64,000 nt of DNA from Silene conica (taxonomy: Eukaryota; Streptophyta; Magnoliopsida; Caryophyllales; Caryophyllaceae). The translations under genes were made by a program, and so were the position numbers. Of this stretch, positions 1 to 10,500 are shown piece after piece (the stretch's first letter is position 1; each line of letters begins with the position of its first letter). A model generated the notes under the pieces. That model worked only from the letters and a program-made list of their open reading frames with translations, was not told the origin of the DNA and searched no databases. Where the stretch lies: NCBI GenBank assembly GCA_029255685.2, contig CM055318.2, positions 8,375,001-8,439,000 of the forward strand, given 5' to 3'.

Positions 1-872
1 AATTAATTTTAATTTATCTTTTTTTGTTCGTATAATCAGGATATTATAATCCAGATCTCTATGAATTTATTTATGTATATTTTACCAGATGCATGTCTTT
101 TATTAGTATGCATTGGGTCCAATCGATAATTACCAGCTATTAAACTTTATATAGTGAGTATAACAAAGTGAAGATTCTACGTTCGTTCATTTGATAAAAC
201 CTATATCCGCCTCACCTCACTTCAACTCACTCAAGGCTCTGCCTTTTTTCTTTTGATTGTTAATTAATGCTTAACGAAAGAGAAAGAATCAAATGAAAAA
301 TTAATTTATCCCCGTCAAATATATAATACAGATTATTATTTTGAATATTTATTGTAACAATTTTTCAATTATTTATTATGTATGTATTTTTTTCATTTTT
401 GAGCTCGTTTAAGTTGATATAAAGTATGTGTTCAAAATATACAACCTTTAAAAAATTTTGCTATCCGTTTTTCAACTCTATTTTCATAAAAAACAAATTA
501 TTTTTGTTGTTTATCTTTGTTGTTGAGGTAAATATGTGATTAAAAAAATGGTTATTATACAGTCTCGCTACTCGATGAACAATAGTAACATTATCTCAAT
601 GCATTCTCTCGGCTATTTACTTGTTCGCTTTTTAAAAATAAAAGTAATTAAATTTAATGATTTTTAAAAGTTAATTAATTTTATGATTTTACAATTTATT
701 GAATTAAGAAGTAAAAAATCATTGGATTAATAGAAGAATAGAAAGAAGAGAGAGAGTAATTAATTAGTTTAAGATTATGGGGGACCCCACCTTAGCTTTA
801 ATCAAATTTTCACCTAAAATTCAATAGCCAATGAGAATGCTTAGATTTCTATTCCTTTTTATAGTATAGAGA
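1..872 (-). mobile_element. Helitron-like 5' terminus (minus orientation), element runs to the left
   Basis: Read on the minus strand, an A|TC start occurs at 872, followed by TCTCTATACTATAAAAAGG, which matches the TC...CTATAAAA pattern of the other Helitron 5' ends in this window (3986, 18442, 43049). No 3' hairpin with CTRR was found to the left, so the 3' end is probably outside the window or lost. The interval holds no supported gene. Moderate confidence for the end, low for the extent. Confidence 0.4.
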
Positions 873-1194
873 TATTTAACACATTAATATATTGGTTAAT
901 CGTATAGGATAAATATAAATAGTTACGAATACGCGTAGTTTAGTAATTTTGTTTACGGTAAAAACATTACGAGTTAATATAATTACCCCAAATAACTTTA
1001 AGATGAAATTTAATTACCACACATAATCACTTTGTAACAATTTCTCTTTCTAAAAAATTACTTAACAAATATATTTATCGATTAATGGGTGACAATAACC
1101 CATTTTTCGATTATAGTTTTGAATCGTACCATAATAATAGTTCTTATAACAATGACGGAAATCGATTTAACAATGATTGGAATGCCGAACAACA

Positions 1195-1430
1195 TTATCG
1201 ATATTACTTGGGTAAAATTCCCAGGAGACTCGGGTTCAAGCCTCCCCAAGAGCAAAATCGATCTTGTGGAGCATTCTTGGCCCGAGTCCATGCCTAAATA
1301 GACTTCGAGTCTGTCACCCTCGGGTGGTTTACCTGGTGTATGTGGTTTGTAGGCTATCACATAAACCCGCGGGTTAACCCAGTGCGCACCGTAGTAGCGG
1401 CTGCGGGTTCCCTCGTCACCAAAAAAAATA
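1195..1430 (+). mobile_element. tRNA-derived SINE with A-rich tail
   Basis: A Pol III box-B-like motif (GGGTTCAAGCCTC) near 1232 is followed by a body with the GGTGGTTTACCTGGTGTATG core also seen in the SINEs at 7680 and 62595, then a GC-richer 3' part (GTGCGCACCGTAGTAGCGGC near 1382) and an A run at 1421-1428. This is the usual layout of plant tRNA-derived SINEs. The first ~20 bases and the target duplication could not be defined. The open frames through it are chance. Confidence 0.6.
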
Positions 1431-1454
1431 GTCACCAACACGGAGAAAGAAGGG

Positions 1455-1567
1455 GTTCATGTAATTCACATGAACACGCCTAGGCCTGTTCATGTAGTAA
1501 CTCGTCCAGGCATGTTCATGTAATTCACATGAACTCGCCAAGGCCTATTCATGTGAATTACATGAAT
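1455..1567. repeat. Cluster of palindromic TTCATGTAATTCACATGAA units
   Basis: Three near-perfect 19-bp palindromes lie at 1456-1474, 1514-1532 and 1548-1566, with a decayed half at about 1488-1500. Spacers share ACTCGCC/ACGCC and AGGCCT. The cluster starts just after the SINE tail. Function unknown. Confidence 0.75.
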
Positions 1568-2398
1568 GGACCATTTTTTCTTTTTTAAAAAAACTTTTAC
1601 AACGTTGCTACTTTGCAGTGGGTACAAATTTGTTAATTTTTTTTAATTTATTAATACGGTGTGATTTGTGGGTTTTTGAAATGATTTTTAAATATACGTA
1701 AATATTGAAACGAATTAATAAAAGTAACTTTTACTAAAAAAGTAATCATTAAAAAAAAGAAGGGGCAATTTTGTAATTTATAGTGGCGGAATGTGTAAAA
1801 CTAGGGGCGAAATATAGTAAACCCCTTGTGAAATAACAATTATTTTTACATCCTTGATTAACAGAGTTATGTCGTAATTTCATTATATTATGTGCCCACC
1901 GTTGTTCCACTTGCGAATGTGCTTACTAAGGCGTTGGGTGTTGCTCAGTTTACGTCCTTAATTGTTAAGTTGGCCATTTACGATCCGTATGCTCAACTTG
2001 ACGGGTAACAAAATTATGTTATAACGTTTGTAAACCGACGTAGCTTAAATTATTATAGGCTTCAGGACTTCGTCGTTTGTATGTTAATTGTGTGAGCCTT
2101 GGTTAGTTTAACCAAGCGTTCTCTTGAAAATTTTATATAAATACGTTCATATGTTTAATCGGATATTATACAGAGGATGATAAATGAGAGCGGAAATTTT
2201 GCAAAAGGGTATATAAAAGTCATATATTTAAATTATATTTTATGTGTTCAAATTTACATCATATAAGAATAAAATTTAACCTAAATTTAATTGATATTTT
2301 CATTTAGAAAATTAAAATAAAATAAAAATAAGAGACAATGTATCAACCAAATCGTTTAATTTCTATAAAAAAAATGAAATATACATCATTTGTAATAA
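1568..2398. other. AT-rich intergenic DNA, nothing recognised
   Basis: No open frame with coding character, RNA gene or terminal repeat was seen. It contains scattered homopolymer runs and ends at the Helitron 3' terminus at 2399. Confidence 0.5.
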
Positions 2399-3986
2399 CT
2401 AGTTTTATGCCCGTACAAAAAATGTAGGGGTATATTTTTAAATATTTGGTTATTCATAAATCTGTTTAAATAATATAGCGTAATATAGTTTAACATAAAA
2501 ATTAAGTGGGAAATATACATATTATTATGAATCGTCAATGGCTAAGATAAACCATTTTTCGACCATAAAATTCGATCTATTTTATTACTAATGTAAAAGG
2601 AATTTTTTGATCATATCATATATTATAATTTCGGATATACAATATATCAATATAATATACCATTATGATAGAGGAGAAAAGAAACCCATATAAAAAAGCT
2701 GAAATTAGAATAGAAGGTAATTAATTCTTTTTGAAAAAAATGTATGCCTTTTTAACTCATAAATGCTCTAACTTTTATAGTAAAATGATACTTCTCGCAT
2801 ATGTTAAAAAAAGAGGAACATTAGCCGGGATAAAAAAAACATATAAGTACATTTATTTTATAAAAATGTATGCATTTAGTTAATATAACTTGATTCTAAT
2901 ATTTATTTCAAAATTTTGATAAACTACTTTGATAATTAATATGTATATAAATAACTTGATTTTAATTTTCATAATTAAAAAAAAAATTCGCTAAGTTTTT
3001 TTTAACTTTCTTTTCAGATTTTTTTATTTTTGTTGTGTATCTTTGTTGTAGATTTAAATTTGTAGCTAAAAAAATCAGTACCTTTCCAGATCTGATATTA
3101 TTTTGCTAATAGAGTACTTTTTTCTCTAATTTTTGTAAAAGTTAATATTTGAAGATATTATACGATCAATAAATCAACTCTCTGTAAATGTTGTTCCTTT
3201 TATAGAAAGAGGATTTCAATTTATTGCTATCGAAAAGTTGTTAAATCTGATGATTATTAAGGGTCCAATATTGTTGATTTTCTTAACAAATTTGTTTAGG
3301 ATTTTAATTTATAAAGAAAATGTATTGCTATTAAGACCTTTTTTTCAATGTCAATATTGTTATAGTGTTAATTTGACTAATTCTTTAAGATTGTTGTTTA
3401 TATATATGACTTGCTATATTTTCTCGAAAATCGATCTATATTTTTTTTTTAATTCTATGTGTCAGGTTTATTTGATCCTATTTAAAAAGATCGATCTACG
3501 TTTATTTCATTTTTTTAATCTACGTTTTTTTGTTAATTTTTATTTCCTTATCTGTTTTTTTGGGTTTTCTTAATCAACGTTTCTTGTTGATTTTTTACTT
3601 TTTATATTTTTTTCGATTTTTTTACATTTATGTGACTTCTTTTTTTGTTCAGATATTTGTTAATTACTTCTGATTGTCCAACTTTTTTTTAATATTGTAG
3701 AATATTTTTTGACTAATTTTTCTGAGTATAATTTTAGTGAACTCTTAATTTTCGAATTTAGAGTAAAATTGGCTTTTTATTATGACGATAATAATTATTT
3801 GTAATTTGTTAATGTAAATAAATGTTAAGTGATGAATGATTTTTGTGTGGGAAAAGAAAAAAATGAATTCAAATTAAAGATACTTGTGTAGTGGTGGGGT
3901 AGGGTGAGAAAATAAGCTTTTTAAATCCCTAAAATTAATGAATCAATGAGAAAGCACGAAAAACTATTCCTTTTATGGATAAAGGA
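2399..3986 (-). mobile_element. Helitron, non-autonomous (minus orientation)
   Basis: On the minus strand the element starts A|TCCTTTATCCATAAAAGG at 3986 and ends with an imperfect hairpin (CCTACA...TGTACGG) followed by CTAG at 2402-2399 and then T. That is the expected A^T insertion with no target duplication. Inside is T-rich DNA; the plus-strand 111-codon frame at 3238-3573 is low-complexity (Phe/Leu/Ile) and is not considered a gene. Confidence 0.6.
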
Positions 3987-4214
3987 TTTTATAACGAATC
4001 GCTTAATTTCTAAATAACATTTATGGTTTGAAATAATTTTATACGTTGTATAGAGATAATCAAATTGAGTAGGTGATCAACAATATTTGGTTAGCTATAA
4101 TTTTATTCATCTACTTGTATTCAAATTGGGTAAGTGATCAATAAATAAACTCGTATTCAAAGTACTTTGGATAATCCCGTATTTTTAATGACAAATTAAA
4201 CAAATTAATGACAT

Positions 4215-4222
4215 TATAAATA
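4215..4222 (+). promoter_or_regulatory. TATA box of the cysteine-rich peptide gene
   Basis: TATAAATA lies 81 bases before the start codon at 4303, with AC-rich leader sequence and no intervening ATG. The position suits a short 5' leader of about 50-60 bases. This is inference from motif and spacing. Confidence 0.5.
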
Positions 4223-4302
4223 GCTTACAAATTAGTAAATCATAAAACAAAAACAATTTCCTCATCAAAAGTAACAAATTACAATAATTTTTAACAAGAA
4301 AT

Positions 4303-5032
4303 ATGGCCGCTTTGAAGTCCTTCCTATTTGCTTTTTTACTCATATCAAGTTAGTTTTTTTTTTTCTTCGTGTTTTTGTGGTTTAATTATATCATTATTCA
4401 TTTCAAATAACGTTTACAAGAAGTTACAACGTTGTTTATAGTGCGTGTTAATCTCTTTATCTCAGTTATTTAATTTTCAACGTCCAATAAAATATACAAG
4501 AGTCTCATACCCATCCTATGTCAGTCAACCATCCTCTCAATCATTAACCTAAAACTTTTCAAATTTTCAGCATTAGATTTAAAAGTTACGTACAAAGCAT
4601 TTTATTACAAAATGAGTTCTCCTTACAATTAGTTATTTAGTTTCATACAAGATACAACCAAATATACCAAAACTGGAGCGAGGCCAACTAGCCCGAGCAC
4701 TCGCTCCCGCTGAAAAATTCAAAATTCATAATAAATTATAGTTAAATTTCCAAATGTTTACGGAGTTTCTCTTATGGCGTTATGCCGTTATTAACTTCAA
4801 ATCCTGACTCTGCCATTGAATATTGATTCTTTTGGCAGGCTTGTCATTATCCTTAATCATGGCGGAATCAAGCTTATTAGCTGCTAATGAAGACAAGCAA
4901 GCATGCCAAGGCATAACTAGTTGTGCAGGTTGGGGAGTTTCTCATTGTAACCCTGCGCGACGATGCTTTGGTCGTTGTGTCGACGGATTTTGTGCTTGTA
5001 CTGGCCTTTGCCCTTCTCCTCCTTCGTCCTAG
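4303..5032 (+). CDS. Secreted cysteine-rich small peptide, two exons
   Basis: Exon 1 is 4303-4348 and exon 2 is 4839-5032, joined in phase 1 across a 490-base intron with a GTTAGT donor and a TTTTGGCAG acceptor. The product has 79 residues. Residues 1-22 or so form a hydrophobic signal peptide ending near an Ala-Glu, and the mature part carries eight cysteines spaced C-x5-C-x7-C-x5-C-x3-C-x4-C-x-C-x3-C and a Pro/Ser tail. Size, signal peptide, single early intron and eight cysteines are typical of plant defensin-like or other antimicrobial/signalling cysteine-rich peptides, but the spacing does not match a family I can name, so the function is unassigned. A TATA box lies 81 bases upstream. 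The intron contains a possible MITE (about 4675-4817), and a hAT element begins 45 bases after the stop, probably in the 3' UTR. Confidence 0.7.
4675..4817. mobile_element. Possible small MITE in the intron of the peptide gene
   Basis: The right edge CAAATCCTGACTCTGCCA is the reverse complement of a TGGC(A/G)GAGTCAGGATTTG end also present at 57262, and the left edge TGGAGCGAGGCCAAC is a diverged form of it. The target duplication was not resolved. Confidence 0.35.
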
Positions 5033-5076
5033 AATTATTATTTGTAATACTTCTAGTTTATACACAAGTTTTAAAG

Positions 5077-5632
5077 CAGGGCCGGCCCTTAGCATGTGCG
5101 ACCGTGCGGCCGCACAGGATCCCAAATTTCTGAGGGCCCAATAGATAAGAAAACACATATTTTATATTATTTGTTGCAATAAAATAGTATAGAAATCAAT
5201 TTGTCTCAATGGTTTGGCTATTGGACTTCGAATCCCCATAGTTACATTTTATATTATTTTTCAGCATCTTCTAACTTTTAATTAAATAAAGAAAGATTTT
5301 CAACATTATTTTCACTTATTACGCTAAATATGAGTTTTTATCATGAGATACTTTCACCAATATTTTAGAAAATCTGTTATTAAAAATATCTTTCATAAGT
5401 TTCTTGATTTTGTTACTTTTATATGTTAGTCATGGAAAATAAAATCGAACATACTTTACATTAAAGAGTATTTTTAGTTTAACTAATAAAGTTCTAAATA
5501 ATTTATAAAAAAAAACGGATTAACAATAATTTCAAATTATAATTTTTATAAATATACAAAGTAATTTATAAAGTAATGGGGTCGATTTTTAAAATCTCGA
5601 ACAGGGCCCCCGAAATCTCGAAGACGACCCTG
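5077..5632. mobile_element. Non-autonomous hAT element with 8-bp target duplication
   Basis: The ends are CAGGGCCG at 5077 and CGACCCTG at 5632, flanked by exact TTTTAAAG copies at 5069-5076 and 5633-5640. CAGGG ends with an 8-bp duplication are diagnostic for the hAT superfamily. The 556-bp body has no transposase. It lies directly downstream of the peptide gene's stop codon, so it may supply part of its 3' UTR or polyadenylation region. Confidence 0.8.
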
Positions 5633-5640
5633 TTTTAAAG

Positions 5641-6481
5641 CATACCAGATGAAAAAAATAGTGTTTTGTGTACACTTATCAAATTATTGGTTGTTAACAC
5701 ATACTCCATAATAAAGACTTGTTTATTTCCGTTAACACAACAACTTTTGCTAGATATGCTCTCATAATTATCCAACCTGGCCTATACCGTGAATTGTAGC
5801 ATCCATCTGTTCGAAGTTCTTTTTAACAACGATAAATTGGGATTAAAATAAAAGAAAGTCAAGTATAATACGAATTTCGGGGAACCAAAGTCCTTTAGAG
5901 TACTAAAAAGCCAACTAACCGAACTTTAAAGTTAGTACGAACCAATTGGTCGAATGATTAGGCCGGAAATTTTTATGAAGTTTCAACATTTACACATTGG
6001 TATGCAGCCAAAATAACAAAAAATAGCTTTAATATTTAAAATCGCGAAAGTGACAATTGTCTACTTAACTTTGTTCAATGATGAAATCAAACCTTTTAAT
6101 TTCAGTTGTAGCAAGTAATAAAATTTAGTTAAAAGTGAAATTATACTCTATTGTTTAATTTCCCATGAAAATACCACCAAAGTTCTCATTTTATAATCTA
6201 ATTAATCAATTACAAATCTAATTTTTATAATCTTAGAACTTTTATACAATATATAATTGTAATAATTGTGTTTTCTTTTATAATTTTACAATTGTTAGAC
6301 AATTGATTAAGAATGTAAAAATAGTTCATAAATTTTTGTCATATTTTTATTTTGTTTATTATAAATGAATGTATATCTTTTAGGTGGATAATTAATTTTG
6401 TTTAATCTATCAAAGTTAAAATTAGTAATTTTTATGTGATATTAGTTGTATAATATAAATGTAAAATGAATTTTTGTTGAG
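5641..6481. other. AT-rich intergenic DNA
   Basis: No gene, RNA or clear transposon terminus was seen. It ends at a recent tandem duplication. Confidence 0.45.
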
Positions 6482-6615
6482 ATTTAATTGAAAATAAAAA
6501 ATCGGGATTGAAATTCAATTGTTGTTAAAATTAAGGGGCTTAATTGCTATTTAATTGAAAATAAAAAATCGGGATTGAAATTCAATTGTTGTTAAAATTA
6601 AGGGGCTTAATTGCT
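6482..6615. repeat. Two perfect tandem copies of a 67-bp unit
   Basis: The unit starting ATTTAATTGAAAATAAAA is repeated at 6482 and 6549 with essentially no differences, so the duplication is very recent. Unit content is AT-rich and non-coding. Confidence 0.85.
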
Positions 6616-6628
6616 ACAATTAAATCAT

Positions 6629-6823
6629 TAGTAAGTCTTGCTTTGACGGGTCATCATTTATGACAGATATTTTGTGAGATAAAATGGATATAAAATGAGT
6701 TAATGGAGAAAGGGAAACACATGAATGGTGTCGGAGAAAGAGAAAAAGTGGGTATTTTGTGAGAGAAAACGGCATCCGTTACAAGCTTGCGACGGATATC
6801 GCCGTCACAAATGAAAATTTGTG
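6629..6823 (-). mobile_element. GACGG-family MITE (Mutator-like target duplication)
   Basis: A 195-bp element whose ends read TAGTAAGTCTTGC and (reverse complement) CACAAATTTTCATTTGTGACGG. It is flanked by TTAAATCAT at 6620-6628 and 6824-6832, a 9-bp duplication. The body contains TTTTGTGAG / CTCACAAAA arms and the GCGACGGATAT motif shared by copies at 16894, 47455 and 53142. An 8-11 bp duplication points to Mutator-like mobilisation. Confidence 0.75.
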
Positions 6824-6833
6824 TTAAATCATA

Positions 6834-6981
6834 GGGAGTCTGATTTGACCAAAAAAAATTAAAAATTAACACATCAAAGTGTGGCTATTGGGATTAAAAA
6901 TAAATTAAGGAGTCTGATTTGGCTGAAAAAAATTTAAATTAACACATCAAAGCGTGGCTGTTGGGATTAAAAATAAAATAG
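6834..6981. repeat. Tandem ~70-bp repeats containing the tRNA-His 3' end
   Basis: Two units begin GAGTCTGATTTG and end GTGGCT(A/G)TTGGGATTAAAAAT; a third occurrence of the same final motif is the real 3' end of the adjacent tRNA-His (GTGGCTGCTGGGATT at 6992). The units therefore carry 15 bases of tRNA 3' end and look like duplicated tails of the tRNA gene. Confidence 0.7.
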
Positions 6982-6990
6982 AAAACAAAA
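6981..6990 (-). terminator. Pol III oligo-T terminator of tRNA-His
   Basis: On the minus strand TTTTGTTTTC begins immediately after the discriminator base. Four or more T residues suffice for Pol III termination. Confidence 0.7.
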
Positions 6991-7062
6991 TGTGGCTGCT
7001 GGGATTCGAGCCCAGGTCTCCACGGCCACAACGTGGAATTCTTACCACTAAACTACAGCCAC
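6991..7062 (-). tRNA. trnH-GUG (nuclear): tRNA-His (GTG)
   Basis: Read on the minus strand, a full cloverleaf of 72 bases starts GTGGCTGTAG at 7062. The 7-bp acceptor stem is GTGGCTG/CAGCCAC, the A box is TAGTTTAGTGGTAAG, the anticodon loop is TTGTGGC with anticodon GTG, the B box region is GGGCTCGAATCCC, and the discriminator is A (6991). There is no intron and no encoded CCA, as expected of a nuclear gene. A TTTTGTTTTC tract right after the 3' end is a fitting Pol III terminator. It charges histidine for cytosolic translation; the G-1 base is added after transcription. Confidence 0.95.
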
Positions 7063-7552
7063 TTTGTTGTTCACATGTTCTTGTTTTATTATATAATGTG
7101 GTTTATGGATGATTAGCCTATTGCTATATTAAGGCTTTATGGAGTGCTTTCCTAGGAAAACTTCCATAACTGCCTCACACAAGGTTATTCAGGCAAGTCA
7201 CCAAAGGCTTCCCGATACCTTTTTTTGTAAAGACCGTCTTATACAAATATTTGCATTATACGGAATATAAGTAAGTTATTACATTTGTTTAACGAAATAG
7301 AGGTGTGATCTCTTATACATTGATTGAGTAAGTCGTTTACAGAACTGGGAAAATTTTGACGGAGATTAGATTTAGCTGTCGAGAAGTGTAGCGTATGTAG
7401 TATAAGTGTATAACGAATAAAGATTTGACGTAATTAGTCTATAATATGCAATACTTATCAATGTAACATGAACATTAGCAGCTATATATACGTTCTTCCA
7501 AAATGGCCACAAATATTGTGTTTTGTGTTAGCATTATATAGTCTTGTATCTA
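7063..7552. other. Intergenic between tRNA-His and the SFH gene 3' end
   Basis: No feature recognised. The part nearest 7552 is the expected 3' UTR of the minus-strand SEC14-like gene. Confidence 0.4.
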
Positions 7553-10500
7553 TCACCAAAACATCTTCTTCTTCTTTTTCTTCTCCATGAACGCGAGTAG
7601 CTCCTCTTGTTTCGCTAAGGCGTCTTCCAGCGCCTTCAGAAATAAATTAAATCAAATTACGTAGTTTCAATCATCAGTCATTTTTTTACAAGGGGGTTGA
7701 ATCCCCCGGTACATGCATTCCTGCGCCACCACATAGACCATGTAAGCCACCCAGCGTGGGCAGCACTGGCCAAGTGATCATCGCCCCCGTGATTTAAACC
7801 CAGAACTACTGGACTAACACCACTTGGTTAGAAAACCCGACTCAGATATGTAACTAGACAGTTAGGACTATGGAGGGGTTGGTTTAGAAGAATAGAGAGG
7901 GTACCTTCTTAGTAGAATTAAGCTCATGTTCAAGAGCATCAACTCGAGTAGTAGCAACTTGGAGCATTTCCTCTTTTTCGGTGATAGCATCAGGTTGGAC
8001 GGCCATGGCCAAGAGTTTCTCTTCCATGGCGGCCATACGTTTCATGACAGTCATGAATTCTTCATTAGATATCCCAGGTGCAGCGACTAACTCGTTGCCT
8101 GAAACTTTGGCCGGTTCATAACAGTACATGGGAGGAGAATACATAGTAGGATCAGTGAGCTTCCTCGGCATGCTTCTAGTCAATCTCACCATTGTGATTA
8201 TACCCATTATAAAAGTCATCATACCAGCCACTATTTGATTGCTCATTCCGTCTGTCGGCTTGAACCCATTGTGCATCGCGTAACAATCTGCCGCTGTTTT
8301 TGGCATATCATATAGCTGAAACTCATCAATTTACATTTCTTTCCGATTCACCCTTAAACTCTCTACTCTTTGCTTCTCGACTATGATGCTATAAAAAAAC
8401 GCGATACATACTCAATGCAACAGCAACATCAACAACGACGACAACAACAACAACAACAACAAGAAAGCCTTCATTTCACATTGATTTGGAATCACTGAAC
8501 GTGATTAAATGAAACATTGTTTGATATCGAGCATCATGGTAAGTTTCAAGTACAAGGTAAATGGTAATTATCGGTAATTAACATCCTTAAAACGGAATTC
8601 TCCATTCAGAAAATGAATTGAACAGCTTCATCAGCATACATAGTACTCCGTATGAGGAGTATAAGCTTCACATACCTTTAACAAGGGCATATTTATCATG
8701 ATCAACCATCTTATGCCAGGAAGCGTTTTCTACTGGTTTCGCAGTGACTGGCACTATGCTTCCAGGGCTCACTGCAGTATTTGTAACTGTAACCTGCAGG
8801 TTAAGTACGCGTTAAATGAGCTAAATGGTTGTTCTTGTTCCATTGCGATGAAGCCAAAAACATACGGAATAAAGAAAATGATACTCACTTCTTCAGCAAC
8901 GGGAACAAGTTGCCTTTGCTCAACATGGACTGCAGGAGCATCTTCATCATTCTGCATCCAATTTAACAAGCCGGCCACAACCCTTAAGTTGTTACACAAT
9001 TACTCTCAGTTACTCCGTATTAGCGAACAAATCTCACCTTCTTGGAAGAAGTCTCATCTTCTGTTATTACTTTTTCCTCGCAGTGATGATGTGAATCTTG
9101 CTTACACATTGCACTACCACTCTGCACCATCTGTTGATCATCGAGACCCGACTCAGTCAGCTTCATTTATCAGTGAAATGCGATTGAGCCGAGATAATAC
9201 AGGCAAATTGGTTAAATATGTAGCATGATTATACAAAAGCGACAGCAGCGAACCTTCATTACTTCAGGGTCCTTCCAAGGCCCCTTGTCTGAGCGCATGC
9301 AACCTCCTTTGTCTGCGCAAGTACACGTGCCTCCAAAAAAGTCAGGCAGCTCGCTGATGATTAAATTAAATCCAACAACGCGGTTAGGAAGACATAAAAA
9401 CCATAAATTAGCAAACAACGCGGTTTTCTTTGTGAAAGACTGTACCTAGCATCGATTATTTCAAGCAGCTTGCTCTGATACTTGTTACCAAGAACCTGTC
9501 TTACAGCAGGTTAGATCACAGCTTAATAAAACTCGTCTTCAGTAGCGAATTAATACCAAAGTAAAAGACATAATTAACTCACTGTTATCTTGGCTGTTGT
9601 CTTTGGGTCAAGAAAACTCTTCACTGTATTCCACAACAGTCTGAATCCAGATCCGGCATTGATAATAAACATCCGATTTAGTGTCTGCAACAAAGGCATA
9701 TTTTAACAGCGCTTACATTCGGGTATTTACCACCTCAGCATATTTTAACAGCGCTTACAGTCGTGTATTTACCACTGAGCATATTTTAACAGCGCTTACA
9801 GTCGTGTATTTACCACCTCAGCATATTTTAACAACGCTTACAGTCGTGTATTTACCACCTCAGCATATTTTAACAGCGCTTACAGTCGTGTATTTACCAC
9901 CTCAGCATATTTTAACAGCGCTTACAGCCGTGTATTTACCACCTTAGCATATGTTAACAGCGCTTACAGTCGTGTATTTACCACCTCAGCATATTTTAAC
10001 AGCGCTTACAGTCGTGTATTTAACACCTCAGCATATTTGAACATGGTAAAAGTTGTACTTACCTCAGGATAATTGTCACCATCAATTTTCTGAAGGCGAG
10101 CAATCAGATCTCTCGCGGCTTTGTTGAATTGTTTTAGTCCCTATAACAGTATTTTAAAACTTAACTAAACTGTAAAAGGTTATTTATAATCACAAGTTCT
10201 CAATGAAGACAGACATACCACTCCGGACACGTCCAAGATGGTTGTACTTTGATCAATGTGCTTCTTGGAAGAAATTGAACAAGCCGGAAACTTGATCGCA
10301 AAGGTCCTCTCAAACTCCTGAACATGGTACTGGACATATCGATCCAAGGTTGTAACTTGCATTAGTTTCGTTGCATCAACTTTGCCAAGGAGCTCGATGT
10401 AAATCGGTTGTCCATCCTTATCTACTCCATGATGTCCTTGAGGGTAATACTCCGTCACTTCACTTATTTCATTGAAGTCGAAATCCTAAAACACACAAAT

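Noticed and set aside
3238..3573. 111-codon hydrophobic frame
   Set aside because: Low-complexity T-rich DNA inside a Helitron, no ATG start in context, no homologous features.
9681..10045. Regular repeats resembling a CRISPR array or a repetitive protein on the plus strand
   Set aside because: Units are contiguous without unique spacers and lie inside an intron of a minus-strand eukaryotic gene; the open frame is a product of the 42-bp period.
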